DNA of 64,000 nt from CAVTSA01 sp963790575 (GTDB lineage Bacteria; Chloroflexota; Dormibacteria; Dormibacterales; Dormibacteraceae), in contig CAWBPD010000041.1 in the NCBI GenBank assembly GCA_963790575.1, forward strand, positions 1 through 64,000. The letters are read 5' to 3'. This document shows, piece by piece, positions 36,690 through 45,761 of the stretch. The position numbers and the translations under genes are program-made. The notes under the pieces were generated by a model. It was not told the DNA's origin and did not search any database. It was given only the letters and a program-made list of their open reading frames with translations. Positions within the stretch are counted from its first letter, which is position 1. Each line of letters starts with the position of its first letter.

Positions 36690-36938
36690 ATGAGCACGCT
36701 TTCTCGCCCTGCCATCAAGATCGGCTCCGCGGTCGGGGCGGCTGGCTTCATCGCCGCGGCCGCCCTCGTGCGCCTTCTCTCCCGTCACGATCCCGACGTG
36801 GCCCGGTTGATGGCCGCACCGTTCGACGATGAGCCCTTCACGGCGGAGCAGCGGTCTGCAGTCGAAGCAGCAAGGGCTAGCGTGCGGCGTGGTGAAGCCA
36901 TTCCATTTGAGGACGCGTTCCCCTCCAACTCCGAGTGA
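36690..36938 (+). CDS. Putative antitoxin of a ParE/RelE pair
   Basis: 82 residues with an alpha-helical, acidic C-terminus (EPFTAEQRSAVEAARASVRR, then GEAIPFEDAF) of the kind that neutralises RelE/ParE toxins. Its stop overlaps the toxin start (GTGA at 36935-36938). The N-terminal segment is hydrophobic (KIGSAVGAAGFIAAAALV), unusual for an antitoxin, so the true start may be further in. Confidence 0.6.
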   Translation: MSTLSRPAIKIGSAVGAAGFIAAAALVRLLSRHDPDVARLMAAPFDDEPFTAEQRSAVEAARASVRRGEAIPFEDAFPSNSE

Positions 36939-37204
36939 GCCGCTGGAGAAAAGACTTCGCCCCAGAGGTCCGGCGTTACCTGGGCGAACTCTCGAAGGAC
37001 GACCAGCTCGTCGTGCGTCGCGCCATACGGGCCCTGCCCGACGGCGACGTTGTGCGACTCAGACACCATCCCGGCCTCTATCGTCTCCGCGTCGACAACT
37101 GGCGCGTCATCTTCGAGTCCGACGACAGGCAACGCCGACTCCATGTCCTCCTGGTCGATCGCCGCGAAGTCGTGTACACGCGATTGCGGGACCTGCGCGG
37201 ATAG
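36935..37204 (+). CDS. ParE/RelE-family toxin
   Basis: 89 residues. The RelE/ParE fold is indicated by FAPEVRRYLGELSKDDQLVV, LRHHPGLYRLRVDNWRVIFE and the C-terminal strand LLVDRREVVYTRL. GTG 36935 overlaps the antitoxin stop. The pair lies in the remnant of the second element and was probably its stability module. Confidence 0.8.
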   Translation: MSRWRKDFAPEVRRYLGELSKDDQLVVRRAIRALPDGDVVRLRHHPGLYRLRVDNWRVIFESDDRQRRLHVLLVDRREVVYTRLRDLRG

Positions 37205-37245
37205 GCCCACGCATCCACATCAGCGATCGGGAGCCCGCCCGTCGG

Positions 37246-37484
37246 TCAGCTCGCGCGCGCCGACCACGAGTCCGCGGCTTCCACCAGATCGACGAGCTCA
37301 GGCAGGGTGCGTGCCGGCGGAAGGCTTGCACCAGCTGCAACGCAGTGATCCCGCGCACCGGCATGCCTCGCATCGCCCGCCATACCGTCGCCACGCTGAT
37401 GGCCGCCTCGCGGGCCGTCTTCTCCATGCTCCACCCGCGGATCGCCGCCTGGTACAGCAGCTCGCTCGACGAGATACGGATCAC
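37246..37484 (-). pseudogene. HTH (excisionase-like) gene with a frameshift
   Basis: Starts MIRISSSELLYQAAIRGWSM with a helix-turn-helix in TAREAAISVATVWRAMRGM. The frame is good to about FRRHAP near 37320. The natural ending LPELVDLVEAADS continues only after a one-base shift. It sits between the integrase fragment and the Rep pseudogene, the usual place for an excisionase in actinobacterial elements. Confidence 0.55.
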
Positions 37485-37524
37485 CCGTCCCCTCCTTGCC
37501 GATCAGCGCGGCCCTCAGGAGCGC

Positions 37525-38540
37525 TCACGACGCCTCCTCCTCCGCCGGCGCGTCCCGATGGAGCCAGCTCGTCACGCTCAGCCGGCGCGCCCGCTTGCGG
37601 AACACCTCCTCGAAGGTCAGCCCTCGCTCCGCGAGATAACGAGGGATCAGCATGCTGATGTCCGTCATCGCGTCGTCGCGCTGCTCGCGGCCGCGCACCG
37701 CGGCCAGCGAAGTCGCGTACCCTGGATGCCCTGGAGCAGCTTCAACTCTGACGCCTGCTCGATGCGGCGGCGCACTACCCCGGTCATCGGTATCCGGAGT
37801 GAGAGCCACTGTGCGGTCGCGTAGTGCCACAGGTCCTGCACCGACGCGATCACCTCGTCCACCGTCTTCGTCTGAAAGTCGGCGAGTGCCTCGCGCCGGA
37901 ACTGGAACTCGACCCGTCAGACCGGCAAGCGGGGGTCACAACGCTCACCCCATAGGTCCGGAAGCCAGCTGAGGCCTTGCTTTCGGACCTGGGCAGCCTT
38001 GTCATAGATCCGGGCCACGAGTGCGTCCTTGCCGAACATGAAGCCCGCCAGCTTGGTTCCCGACTGGAACACCTGCCGGTTCTCCTCGAACGCCCCCCGA
38101 TGACGGCCGTACCCGACGAACCGATCCAGGTCTGCCGTGCGCAGGTTCCACCCCTGCAGGTCAGCGTGCACGTCGATCCACGACACGCCCTCCTTGAACG
38201 GCCCCGCGAAGAGGTCCTGACGCAGCAGGCGCTCCACTTGGTCGAGCGCCGGATCGATGCCCATCGAATGGAGAACGCGGAGTGGATCTGCACCAACGCC
38301 GCCGGGAACTTCTCCGACCGCCCGCACCATCACCTCGTAGTCCGGCGAGGACACCCAGTGCGTGTACCCCCGCCACCCGAACGGTCGGCACTCAGTCACC
38401 GGAAACGAGAACAACTCCGAGGCCTCCGCATCCCGAGCACGCCTCTGCACATCAGCCAGCAAGTCCCATGCCGGCCCCCGGATCATCCCCCGAACCGACA
38501 GGTTCAACGTGTCGATACCACTCGCAAGCAGCTTCATCAC
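37525..38540 (-). pseudogene. Plasmid-type replication initiation (Rep) protein, broken
   Basis: The first frame starts at 38540 and shows SWIDVHADLQGW, FVGYGRHRGAFEE and SGTKLAGFMFGKDALVARIY, the pattern of replication initiation factor proteins. An in-frame TGA at 37917-37919 interrupts DPRLPV-RVEFQFRREAL, where Trp is likely. A second lesion, a frameshift near 37725, is needed to continue into GYATSLAAV and LTFEEVFRKRARRLSVTSW. Two lesions make it a true pseudogene. Confidence 0.7.
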
Positions 38541-38804
38541 CCCCCCTCAGCGACATATCGCAAGGACGGGTAGGGCACGTTGATACACGCCCCGTGCCCA
38601 CCCCCAAGCCCACGTCTTCACGCCTCATCGGCCAGTCCCCCGACCCGCTCCGCCGCGACCCGCTCAAACGACGGGTGAAGCCCCGCCAGGACCACTCGGG
38701 CACGCCCATACTCACCGGCACCGGCATCGTCCGGGCCGCCTCGTCGAGCACGTCCCCCGGGTCGCGCACGAGTCCCGAGGTAGCCGCGCAGCCTCACCGG
38801 ACCG
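38541..38804. other. Gene-free interval in the second-element remnant
   Basis: About 260 GC-rich bases between the Rep pseudogene and the zinc-ribbon fragment. No supported gene or site. Confidence 0.4.
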
Positions 38805-39044
38805 ATGACCGCAACCGTCCCTGGCGATGAGCTCCATCACCAGCTGGTCACTCTGACCGAGCAGCTTGGTCAGCCTTATCCCCATGGCGAGATCCACGCC
38901 CCCACCGACGAACGCAGGCAGAGCACCCGGATGCTCAAGCTGCAGTGCCCCGGTTGCGGCTGCGTGATTCGGACCACGCGGACGTGGCTCGAGCAGGCGA
39001 TTCCTGTGTGTTGCTGCGGCGACGACTTCCAGGTAGCCACCTGA
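38805..39044 (+). pseudogene. C-terminal zinc-ribbon fragment of an SprT-like protein
   Basis: 79 residues. The end, LKLQCPGCGCVIRTTRTWLE then PVCCCGDDF, is the zinc ribbon found at the C-terminus of SprT-like putative metalloproteases carried by actinobacterial plasmids. The catalytic HExxH part is absent, so this is a remnant. Only the C-terminal half of the ORF is clearly homologous. Confidence 0.5.
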
Positions 39045-39098
39045 ACGCAGCACACAGATCGCCGCGGGTCCGATCCGCGTTAGAGCCTCCGCCCTTAC

Positions 39099-39875
39099 CT
39101 ACGACCAGGCGTCCTGCGATCCGCGACGCGCCCTGATGTACGCGCTTCCGATCCGACCCTGCCCCTCGACCTCATGCTCCGTGTGGACGTCGATGTCCAC
39201 GCCCGCGAAGCCGGCACCCTCTAGATGAGACCGGTAGTCGTCCACCGGGATGCTCCCGGACACGCAGCCAGCTCACTGGTCGATGCCGTGCTTCGCGTTG
39301 GGCGCGAGTTCCTCGATCTGGACCATGTCCGCGACTGCGAATAAGCCACCTGGGCGCAGCACCCTCGCCGCTTCCCGGATGACCGCACCTTTGTCCTCCG
39401 CCAGGTTGATGACACAGTTGGAGATGACGACGTCGACGCTTTCGTCTGGGAGCGGAATCTGCTCGATCGTCCCCTTCAAGAACGTCGCGTTCTCCACCCC
39501 GGACCTCTTTTGGTTCGCCCGAGCAAGCGCCAGCATCTCGTCTGTCATGTCGACGCCGTAGGCATGCCCGCCAGGCGCGACTCGCCGAGCGGACAACACC
39601 ACGTCCAGGCCCCCGCCACTCCCCAGATCTAGGACCGTCTGACCAGGCTCTAACTCCGCCAGCATCGTGGGGTTACCGCACCCCAGGCTTACCCCGCCGT
39701 CGATGCCGACCTCCTTGAGCTCGGACGCCGAGTAGGCCGTCCCGCACGCCGCGTTCCCGCTGCTCGCGTCTGACGACGAGCAACAAGCGCTCTCGTCGCA
39801 ACACGAGGATTCCGAGATCTGCACCGCGAAGCCCGCGTAACGCTGCCGAACCGCCTCTCTAATCTCGCCGTTCAT
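39099..39875 (-). pseudogene. arsM: Arsenite S-adenosylmethionine methyltransferase, interrupted by TGA
   Basis: Converts As(III) to methylated arsenicals. The open part (39273-39875, 200 residues) has a Cys-rich N-terminus (SSCCDESACCSS), the SAM motif VLDLGSGGGLD and NCVINL with a catalytic Cys. The frame continues past TGA 39273-39275 with AGCVSGSIPVDDYRSHLEGA to TAG at 39099, restoring the third catalytic Cys and normal length. The TGA sits where the family usually has Trp. Either arsM is inactivated by one substitution, or a short form lacking the last Cys is made. ATG 39875 has AGAGG upstream. Confidence 0.8.
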
Positions 39876-39956
39876 GACCTCTGAAACCTCATGATGTGCC
39901 AAACAACCCATCGACCGCTGTCGATCCGTCCCGAATTTTACCGAACCCATCGAAGG

Positions 39957-39973
39957 ACGCCAATGCATGGCGT
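39957..39973. promoter_or_regulatory. Putative ArsR operator
   Basis: Inverted repeat ACGCCA-ATGCA-TGGCGT between divergent arsM and arsR, with outer GGAC/GTCC half-sites. TAATGT (39973-39978) could be the -10 for a leaderless arsR transcript starting at GTG 39986. Binding is inferred. Confidence 0.5.
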
Positions 39974-39985
39974 AATGTCCCAGCC

Positions 39986-40351
39986 GTGACGGTCGAAATC
40001 CCGGTGCTCCGTACCCGAGGCGGCTGCTGCTCCGTGGAACTCACGGTGTCGAGCGAGACGGCACACGACGCGGCCGAACTCCTCCGGGTGCTCGCCGACC
40101 CCACCCGTCTCAGCATGCTGGCCACCCTTCGCGCCGCCGCGCAGCCCGTATGCATCTGCGACTTCCTGGCCGCGTACGGCCTGTCACAACCCACCATCTC
40201 GCACCACATGGGTAAGCTCCGTCGGGCGGGCCTGGTCACCGCCCGAAAGGGCGGGATCTGGATCTACTACCAGGCGACCACACCGCTCCCGCCACTTGTA
40301 GAGGCGGTCCTGGCAAACGTCACCGACGAAGCCGTTCTGCCGTGGACGTAG
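39986..40351 (+). CDS. arsR: ArsR-family arsenic-responsive repressor
   Basis: 121 residues, winged helix: LRVLADPTRLSMLATLRAA, then CICDFLAAYGLSQPTISHHM, then RKGGIWIYYQ. The CxC in VCICDF lies at the classic As(III)-binding position of ArsR/SmtB proteins; an extra vicinal pair GGCC is near the N-terminus. GTG 39986 gives the usual length; the upstream frame passes through the promoter. It heads the arsN-aquaporin-arsC operon. Confidence 0.9.
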   Translation: MTVEIPVLRTRGGCCSVELTVSSETAHDAAELLRVLADPTRLSMLATLRAAAQPVCICDFLAAYGLSQPTISHHMGKLRRAGLVTARKGGIWIYYQATTPLPPLVEAVLANVTDEAVLPWT

Positions 40352-40422
40352 GCAGATGGCCACAAGCGCCGATCCCTTCACCCTCTGCCCCGAGAGAAAC
40401 GATCGCCGACTCAGCGGAGGTC

Positions 40423-40899
40423 GTGACGCGGCACATGGCGGCGAGCGACTGGCCAGAGGTGGAACACATCTACTCCGAGGGCATAGCGACCGGCGACGCC
40501 ACCTTTGAGACCTCGACACCGCCCTGGTCGGCCTGGGACGCCAGCCACCGCGAGGATCTTCGCTTTGTCGCCAGCATCGACGGCCGCGTCGTCGGATGGG
40601 TGGCCGCCGGTCCGGTGTCACGCCGCATCTGTTACGCCGGGGTCGTTGAGCACAGCGTCTACGTCACGGCCAATCAACGTGGGCGAGGCGTTGGTGGGTT
40701 GTTGCTCGAACGGCTGATCTCGGCCTCCCGCGACGCGGGGGTCTGGACGATTCAAAGCGGCATCTTCCCGGAGAACGAAGCCAGCCTTACTCTCCACCGG
40801 TCTCGTGGATTCCGGGTCGTTGGACGTCGTGAGAGGATCGCCCAGCTGCACGGCGCATGGCGCGACGTGATCATGATCGAGCGACGGGAGCATACGTAG
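40423..40899 (+). CDS. arsN: GNAT N-acetyltransferase, ArsN/phosphinothricin type
   Basis: 158 residues, likely acetylating arsinothricin or phosphinothricin-like amino acids. Family features: MAASDWPEVEHIYSEGIATG, DATFET, the acetyl-CoA loop ANQRGRGVGGLLLERLI, and FPENEASLTLHRSRGFRVVG. GTG 40423 makes the N-terminus fit relatives; the frame is open upstream to 40342, overlapping arsR. The ars-operon context supports the arsenical substrate. Confidence 0.85.
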   Translation: MTRHMAASDWPEVEHIYSEGIATGDATFETSTPPWSAWDASHREDLRFVASIDGRVVGWVAAGPVSRRICYAGVVEHSVYVTANQRGRGVGGLLLERLISASRDAGVWTIQSGIFPENEASLTLHRSRGFRVVGRRERIAQLHGAWRDVIMIERREHT

Positions 40900-40901
40900 C
40901 G

Positions 40902-41612
40902 ATGAGGGCCGAGCTTCTCCGTGGGGCAGTCGCCGAACTGCTCGGCACCGCGCTCCTTCTAGTCGCCGTCGTTGGCTCCGGGATCATGGCCCAGCGGCTC
41001 AGCCCTGGTCAAACGGGCCTCGAATTGCTCGAAAACTCGCTCGCCACCGGATTCGCGCTAACCGTGCTCATCCTGGTCCTCGCGCCGGTGTCTGGAGCAC
41101 ATTTCAATCCGGTTGTGACCCTGGCCGAAAGGGTGTTGAACCGCTTCCCCTGGAGAGACTCAGTCGTCTATTGGGTCGTACAGGTCCTCGGTGGAATCCT
41201 GGGGGTCGCCGCGGCCAATCAAATGTTCGGCCGCGCACCAATCGAAATCTCCACCAACGTGAGATGGGGATGGGGGCTCTGGTTCGGCGAAGTTATCGCT
41301 ACGTTTGGCCTTCTGCTCGTGATCTTCGCGCTGGCCCGGTCGAAGCGAGCCGCGGCGATCCCGTTTGCCGTCGGAGCCTATATCGCGGGCGCCTACTGGT
41401 TCACATCCTCGACGAGTTTCGCCAACCCGGCGGTCACCATCGCCCGCATGTTCTCCGACACCTTCGCGGGGATCGCGCCGACATCGGTGCTCCCCTTCCT
41501 CGTCGCGGAGGTCATCGGCGCTTTCGTCGCGGTGGTCACCGTGCGTTATCTCTTTCCCTTCGTCCTGGACGATCAGGACCTCAAGGAGGACACCCATCGT
41601 GAGAACCACTGA
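40902..41612 (+). CDS. MIP-family aquaporin/arsenite channel (AqpS-like)
   Basis: 236 residues with six hydrophobic segments and the two pore motifs, SGAHFNPVVT and TSFANPAVT (NPV and NPA). In ars operons such channels let arsenite made by ArsC leave the cell down its gradient, replacing an ArsB or Acr3 pump. No pump gene is present here, which supports that role. It starts 2 bases after the arsN stop; arsC begins inside its 3' end. Confidence 0.9.
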   Translation: MRAELLRGAVAELLGTALLLVAVVGSGIMAQRLSPGQTGLELLENSLATGFALTVLILVLAPVSGAHFNPVVTLAERVLNRFPWRDSVVYWVVQVLGGILGVAAANQMFGRAPIEISTNVRWGWGLWFGEVIATFGLLLVIFALARSKRAAAIPFAVGAYIAGAYWFTSSTSFANPAVTIARMFSDTFAGIAPTSVLPFLVAEVIGAFVAVVTVRYLFPFVLDDQDLKEDTHRENH

Positions 41613-42024
41613 GCGACCCGTCGTGCTCTTTGTATGCGTCCACAACGCCGGCCGTAGCCAGATGGCCGCCGCGTATCTCCAGCAACTGGCCGGCGATCGC
41701 ATTGACGCCCTCTCGGCTGGGACGGAGCCCGCCAACGCCATCAATCCGGTGGTGATCGATGTGATGGCCGAGAAAGGCATCGACCTCCGCTCGGCTCACC
41801 CGAGGCTGCTTACCGACGAGCTTGCCAGTGAAGCCGATGTCGTGATCACTATGGGATGCGGGGATGCCTGTCCGGTGTATCCGGGTCGCCGACGCGAAGA
41901 TTGGGAGCTCGACGACCCGTCCGGACAGGACCTCGACACGGTCCGTCGCATTCGCGACGAGATCGACGGCCGCGTCCACCACCTGGTGGACGAGCTGCTC
42001 GCGCCGGACGGGCAACGAGCGTAG
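41599..42024 (+). CDS. arsC: Arsenate reductase, low-molecular-weight phosphatase type
   Basis: 141 residues. P-loop VLFVCVHNAGRSQMAAAYL with the catalytic Cys, SAGTEPA, and VVITMGCGDACPVYPG with the Cys pair of thioredoxin- or mycothiol-linked enzymes, then WELDDPSGQDLDTVR. Reduces As(V) to As(III). GTG 41599 lies 8 bases after AAGGAGGA and overlaps the aquaporin gene. Confidence 0.93.
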   Translation: MRTTERPVVLFVCVHNAGRSQMAAAYLQQLAGDRIDALSAGTEPANAINPVVIDVMAEKGIDLRSAHPRLLTDELASEADVVITMGCGDACPVYPGRRREDWELDDPSGQDLDTVRRIRDEIDGRVHHLVDELLAPDGQRA

Positions 42025-42172
42025 AAGCAAGCCTCGACCGCACCTTTCTGAGCCATTCGTGTGCCACGCGGCTCGTTATCCGCCAAACGGGAACCGCGCC
42101 CTGCCCCTGCCGCTCCGGATCAGCCGGAAAGGAGCTCCTGCTGCAGATATCCCTTCGCGAACTCGAAGACCG

Positions 42173-42814
42173 TTAGCGGTCTCCCGCTTCGTTGACCTCG
42201 CGCGCTTTCGAAACCGCTTCCCAAGCTTCGCGAAGGACCAGGCCGGCGAGGACCAAGGCGGCCACGTACTCGCCCCACCACCAGCCGAGCACGACGCTTG
42301 CCCCGACACCGAGCAATGTCGCCAAAGCAAGGTAGGCACACGCCATGCTCTCGACGGCATCGGCTCGGAGTGCCGCGCTGTGCAACCTGCGTGCGACGAC
42401 TCTCTTGCGCCACCCAAGTGCAGGCATGATGACGACGGCCAGACCAGCCACAACCAAGCCTACCCAGGAGGTCCCGGGTTCGAAGTGGATCACCAGGCCG
42501 ACTACGGACGAAACCACGAGACACAGAGCAAGCAACACCAAAAGCACCGAGGCCAGCCATGCCGCGCGCTGCTCCATCCGCTCGACCCGCTCCAGGTCGC
42601 CGGTTCGACCCGCGGTTGTCAGACGCCAGAGCAAGACGCCCGCACTGATGAGCTCGATTACGCTGTCCAGACCGAACCCCGTCAGGAGTACGCTCCGCGC
42701 CGCAACGCCTGCGCCGATCGCAACCGCGGCCTCGACGACCATCCAGATGATTGACACCACTTCGAGGGCGATGCCTTCTCGTAGCGCACCCCGCGGCGCG
42801 ACTTCCGCGGTCAT
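42173..42814 (-). CDS. CDF-like cation transporter
   Basis: 213 residues with about five or six membrane segments (IIWMVVEAAVAIGAGVAA, LLVLLALCLVVSSVVGLVIH and others). GFGLDSVIE and ALRADAVESMACAYL are the paired Asp-bearing helices of cation diffusion facilitators. It is convergent with arsC. The substrate is unknown; heavy metals are likely from context. The cytoplasmic C-terminal domain of full-length CDF proteins is missing, as in many short homologues. Confidence 0.75.
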   Translation of the reverse strand: MTAEVAPRGALREGIALEVVSIIWMVVEAAVAIGAGVAARSVLLTGFGLDSVIELISAGVLLWRLTTAGRTGDLERVERMEQRAAWLASVLLVLLALCLVVSSVVGLVIHFEPGTSWVGLVVAGLAVVIMPALGWRKRVVARRLHSAALRADAVESMACAYLALATLLGVGASVVLGWWWGEYVAALVLAGLVLREAWEAVSKAREVNEAGDR

Positions 42815-43066
42815 CGGCGACCGCGCGGGCGAGGAACCGCCGATGGCAACGTCAAAAGCACGCTAACGACCATAATCGCCCGCCGCCGAGTAGCAACGGG
42901 TAGCAACCCGGCCGAATGGTGGTGAGCCACGCGACTCGCTGGCGGCGCATGCCGGAACTCATCGGCCTCACCGCGATATGGCCTGCCGACGACTGTTAAC
43001 CGCAAGGTCACGTCCAGGCCGATCAGCATCAGAACGCAGGGCCAAGGTGCCCTTTTGAGTCTTTTG
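42815..43066. other. Gene-free interval
   Basis: About 250 bases upstream of the cation transporter gene. It should hold that gene's promoter; nothing specific is recognised. Confidence 0.4.
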
Positions 43067-43415
43067 TCAGCCGATACTGACCCCGAGAGACGTTTCGAAG
43101 TAGCTGACCGACGCGCGTTCGTAAGCCTCGGGCCACACGGCTCCCGTGGCGGCGGCTAATCGTCTGGCCCGTGGCAGGAACGCGCGACCAAGAGCGAGGT
43201 AACCGTCGATCACGGAATCAAGCGTGGCCTCGAGCGGTGGCAGGCCAGTCAACACCCTGTACTGCTCCTCAGTCAGGAACGGCCGCAGCCTCTTCGTGAA
43301 CGGGAACATCCCGCTCCCTCCGTCGCGCCGAGTCGAACGGAGTCCTCGCTCGGCCAGCAAGAGTCTGACCAGCATCACGTCGCGCACCATGACCACACCG
43401 TTGGTGCCCGAAATG
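43067..43415 (-). pseudogene. C-terminal fragment of an unidentified protein
   Basis: About 115 codons ending SYFETSLGVSIG. It shows coherent protein character (FPFTKRLRPFLTEEQYRVL, LPPLEATLDSVIDGYLALGR). It continues upstream only a short way before coding character is lost, near a likely frameshift around 43420-43440. Reminiscent of the C-terminal part of nucleotidyltransferase-type proteins, but I cannot confirm it. Confidence 0.4.
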
Positions 43416-43718
43416 GCCTCGTGCGGCCAACCACCGCGACGGCAGCATCCGCAGCCCCGAACGCGTCGCCACGGGTGGCCAGCACACTGCGACTGTAGGC
43501 GCGAGGCGGTGCCTCATCTTGCCAGGACGGGCGGGCAACTCACCCACGGCTCCCGGTGCACCAGCTACGCCGCCGGAGCCGCCGGCACACCACGGCCTCG
43601 TCCCCGCGGCCGGACCGGTGCTCAGGAGACCTGAACCTTGCTCAGCGCAGATGAGCGCCATCCGCGGCATCACCTGCACATACTTCTCGACCACGCTCTT
43701 CTCTCCGTCCACCCCAGA
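43416..43718. other. Decayed interval
   Basis: About 300 bases without a supported gene; possible remains of the N-terminal part of the preceding fragment. Confidence 0.35.
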
Positions 43719-43964
43719 CTATGCATCTCCGTCGGGCAATCGTCGGTGTCTGTGGGGCCCGACCGGGCTGGGGGATATCCTCGGTGACCCAGACCGCGGT
43801 ACGCTGTCGATCGCTTCCTGGATTGCCTCCTGGGCATAGGCAACCGTCTGCTCGGTTATTGGCAATCGATGTGGCCGTCCGTCCGCGCCCGCGTACTCAA
43901 GCTGTCCGTCGAAAAGACAAGCGTTGGTCAATATGCGTGCCTCCAGTCGTTTCTTTCTCGCCAT
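43719..43964 (-). CDS. Small hypothetical protein
   Basis: 81 residues, starting MARKKRLEARILTNACLF and containing PITEQTVAYAQEAIQEAIDS. Start overlaps the end of the next leftward ORF by 37 bases, so the two could be co-translated. Not recognised; the last ~25 residues look non-coding. Confidence 0.35.
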   Translation of the reverse strand: MARKKRLEARILTNACLFDGQLEYAGADGRPHRLPITEQTVAYAQEAIQEAIDSVPRSGSPRISPSPVGPHRHRRLPDGDA

Positions 43965-44233
43965 CCCGCGAGCCCGATCCTCGACATGGTGAGCGGAATC
44001 ACGAACCTGCTGCAGTTGCGGTAGATGGGGTTTGCAAAGTGGTCCCGAATCCCGTCGCAGATTTCCTCGTCCACCATCCCGTTGAGCATCCCTCGAACTC
44101 CGTCGAGAGCGTACAGAACAGTATGCAGATGGGCTACGGGAAGGTGGTGTTCATACGCGGGCACCCACTCCCCGCTCGAAGCACGCTCTTGTAGGACCTG
44201 GGTTTCCGCACGAGTCCTGAACTCCTCCTCCAT
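43928..44233 (-). CDS. Small hypothetical protein
   Basis: 101 residues, MEEEFRTRAETQVLQERASS, with VAHLHTVLYALDGVRGMLNG and EEICDGIRDHFANP. Amino-acid usage is protein-like but no family is recognised. Its 5' end overlaps the antisense glycoside-hydrolase-type fragment, so one of the two regions may be relic. Confidence 0.4.
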   Translation of the reverse strand: MEEEFRTRAETQVLQERASSGEWVPAYEHHLPVAHLHTVLYALDGVRGMLNGMVDEEICDGIRDHFANPIYRNCSRFVIPLTMSRIGLAGWRERNDWRHAY

Positions 44234-44806
44234 TGCGCTTACGACAACGTCGGCATCAGTTCCGATGGCACCAGCAACAATGCCGATTTCGACGGCTTCG
44301 GCTTCAGCTACTCCGAGCAGGCTTTGACGGCGGCGGACCTCCCTCCGGGTGCCCCTGTCACTTCGGGCGGCGTCCAGTATGTCATGCCACACGTCGCCGC
44401 GGGATGGCCGCACAACGTCAAGGCCTCCAGCCAGACCATTCTGGCCCCGGATCTTCCTGGAGCTACATTGCTCGGGTTCTTGGGCGCCGGCTCCGCCGGA
44501 GATGCGAGCGGGACGGTGACGATCACCCACACCGACGGCACCACGCAGGCCGAGACAGTCACCTTCTCCGACTGGACCCTCGGTGGTGGTGGCGGGCAGT
44601 TCCAGCCTGGCAACGTGACCGTGGCAGCGTCGGCCTACCGAAACGGCAACAACAGCCAGGACCAGACGACAACCTACGTCTTCGCGTCCTGGCCCATACA
44701 GTTGCAAGCGGGCAGGACCATCAAGTCAGTGCGGCTGCCGGCGAACGTCAGCGGTGGCACCATGCACGTGTTCGCGATCGGCACTGACAAAGGCGCGTTT
44801 TCTTAA
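44195..44806 (+). pseudogene. C-terminal accessory domain of an exported glycoside hydrolase-like protein
   Basis: About 200 codons starting directly after an in-frame stop (44192-44194). YDNVGISSDGTSNNADFDGF then GFSYSEQALTAADLPPGAPV, with GGVQYVMPHVAAGWPHNV, ASGTVTITHTDGTTQ and FSDWTLGGGG, is a beta-sandwich domain often found at the C-terminus of secreted actinobacterial hydrolases. The signal peptide and catalytic part are missing, so it is a truncated remnant. Confidence 0.6.
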
Positions 44807-44857
44807 CACCGTCTACGGCTGTGCGTCCCAGCTGGTGCACGTAGATCGAGCCTGCAC

Positions 44858-45412
44858 TCATGTGTGCTGGTCGACAAGCCGGCCGCTCTTTGACAGGTGG
44901 GGGTCGGTGCACGACGAAAGGTCGAAACAGCAGGGCCTCCGCTTTCCGCCGCTCATCTTCGAGATGGTCACTTCGACTCGTCGCCTGCGCGTATCGGGGT
45001 TCTTGGTCGCGTTCACCCATCGAACCCACTCCCAGCGTGCCATGGGCGTGATATCACGCCACATTTCCTGAATGTCCTCAGGAGCCGCTGCCAGAGCCGC
45101 CTTGAGATCCTGTGGCACGGTCGGCTCCGGCCAGTCCTTCGTTGGTTGAAGTTCGAGCGTCACGGCATCACCCGCATTGACACCGGCTGTCTCTTGCAGC
45201 CTGTTATCGATTCTCATCCAGTGGCCGGAGTAGCCGTCCGGTTCCAGCACGGTTTCGAACTCATGACCATTGATCGTCCCGTGTACGGAGACCTGCCCAC
45301 GCGACGGCAGTTTGTCACTCGCATCATCCGGGAGCCGGAGGATGGTCGATCTGTCGATCGTGTACAGTCTCGCTCCAAACCGAATTGTCGACCCCGTTGC
45401 GCGCTCGCTCAT
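44858..45412 (-). CDS. DUF1905/YdeI-like protein
   Basis: 184 residues. The N-terminal DUF1905 barrel is indicated by IRFGARLYTIDRSTILRLPD, then GQVSVHGTINGHEFETVLEP and GVNAGDAVTLELQP. The helical part after DLKAALAAAPEDIQEMW carries the bacteriocin-protection (YdeI/OmpD-associated) motif with ITPMARWEWVRWVNATKN. Function is not established. ATG 45412 is chosen; further in-frame ATGs lie at 45421 and 45427. Confidence 0.7.
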   Translation of the reverse strand: MSERATGSTIRFGARLYTIDRSTILRLPDDASDKLPSRGQVSVHGTINGHEFETVLEPDGYSGHWMRIDNRLQETAGVNAGDAVTLELQPTKDWPEPTVPQDLKAALAAAPEDIQEMWRDITPMARWEWVRWVNATKNPDTRRRRVEVTISKMSGGKRRPCCFDLSSCTDPHLSKSGRLVDQHT

Positions 45413-45761
45413 CGTAGCCATACCCATACCACACCGGCCGGCCAAAGCAGTACCAGGGCTATCCGGCGCTCTTCCGCGCGGCTCCGTCAAACGCCTGGGT
45501 GGGCCGGAGCGATGGCGACATCTCCGACGCTAGTCGACGGAAGGTGACGAACGACATCGCTGCCAGCGGGCCTGGGCACCGGCCCAAGCATGTCTCCGCT
45601 GGTACCGACAGGCGTCATGCGTCACTTCTCCGGGCCCGAGAGGGTCATCGCTCGCCCACAACGTGGCCCGGGAGTAAGCTGTCCAATCCCGGGCTGATGA
45701 GACACGCGGGATGTGGGGGCATTCCGGGGAGCGCCCCGGGTGGCACTACTTGCGGTCTCAG
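45413..45761. other. Gene-free interval
   Basis: About 350 bases upstream of the DUF1905 gene and downstream of the serine hydrolase. No supported gene or clear site. Confidence 0.4.

Noticed and set aside
37917..39275. Reassignment of TGA to tryptophan in this organism
   Set aside because: TGA ends many intact, overlapping genes, including all BREX genes up to brxHI, and the Rep gene also carries a frameshift; ordinary nonsense mutation is sufficient.
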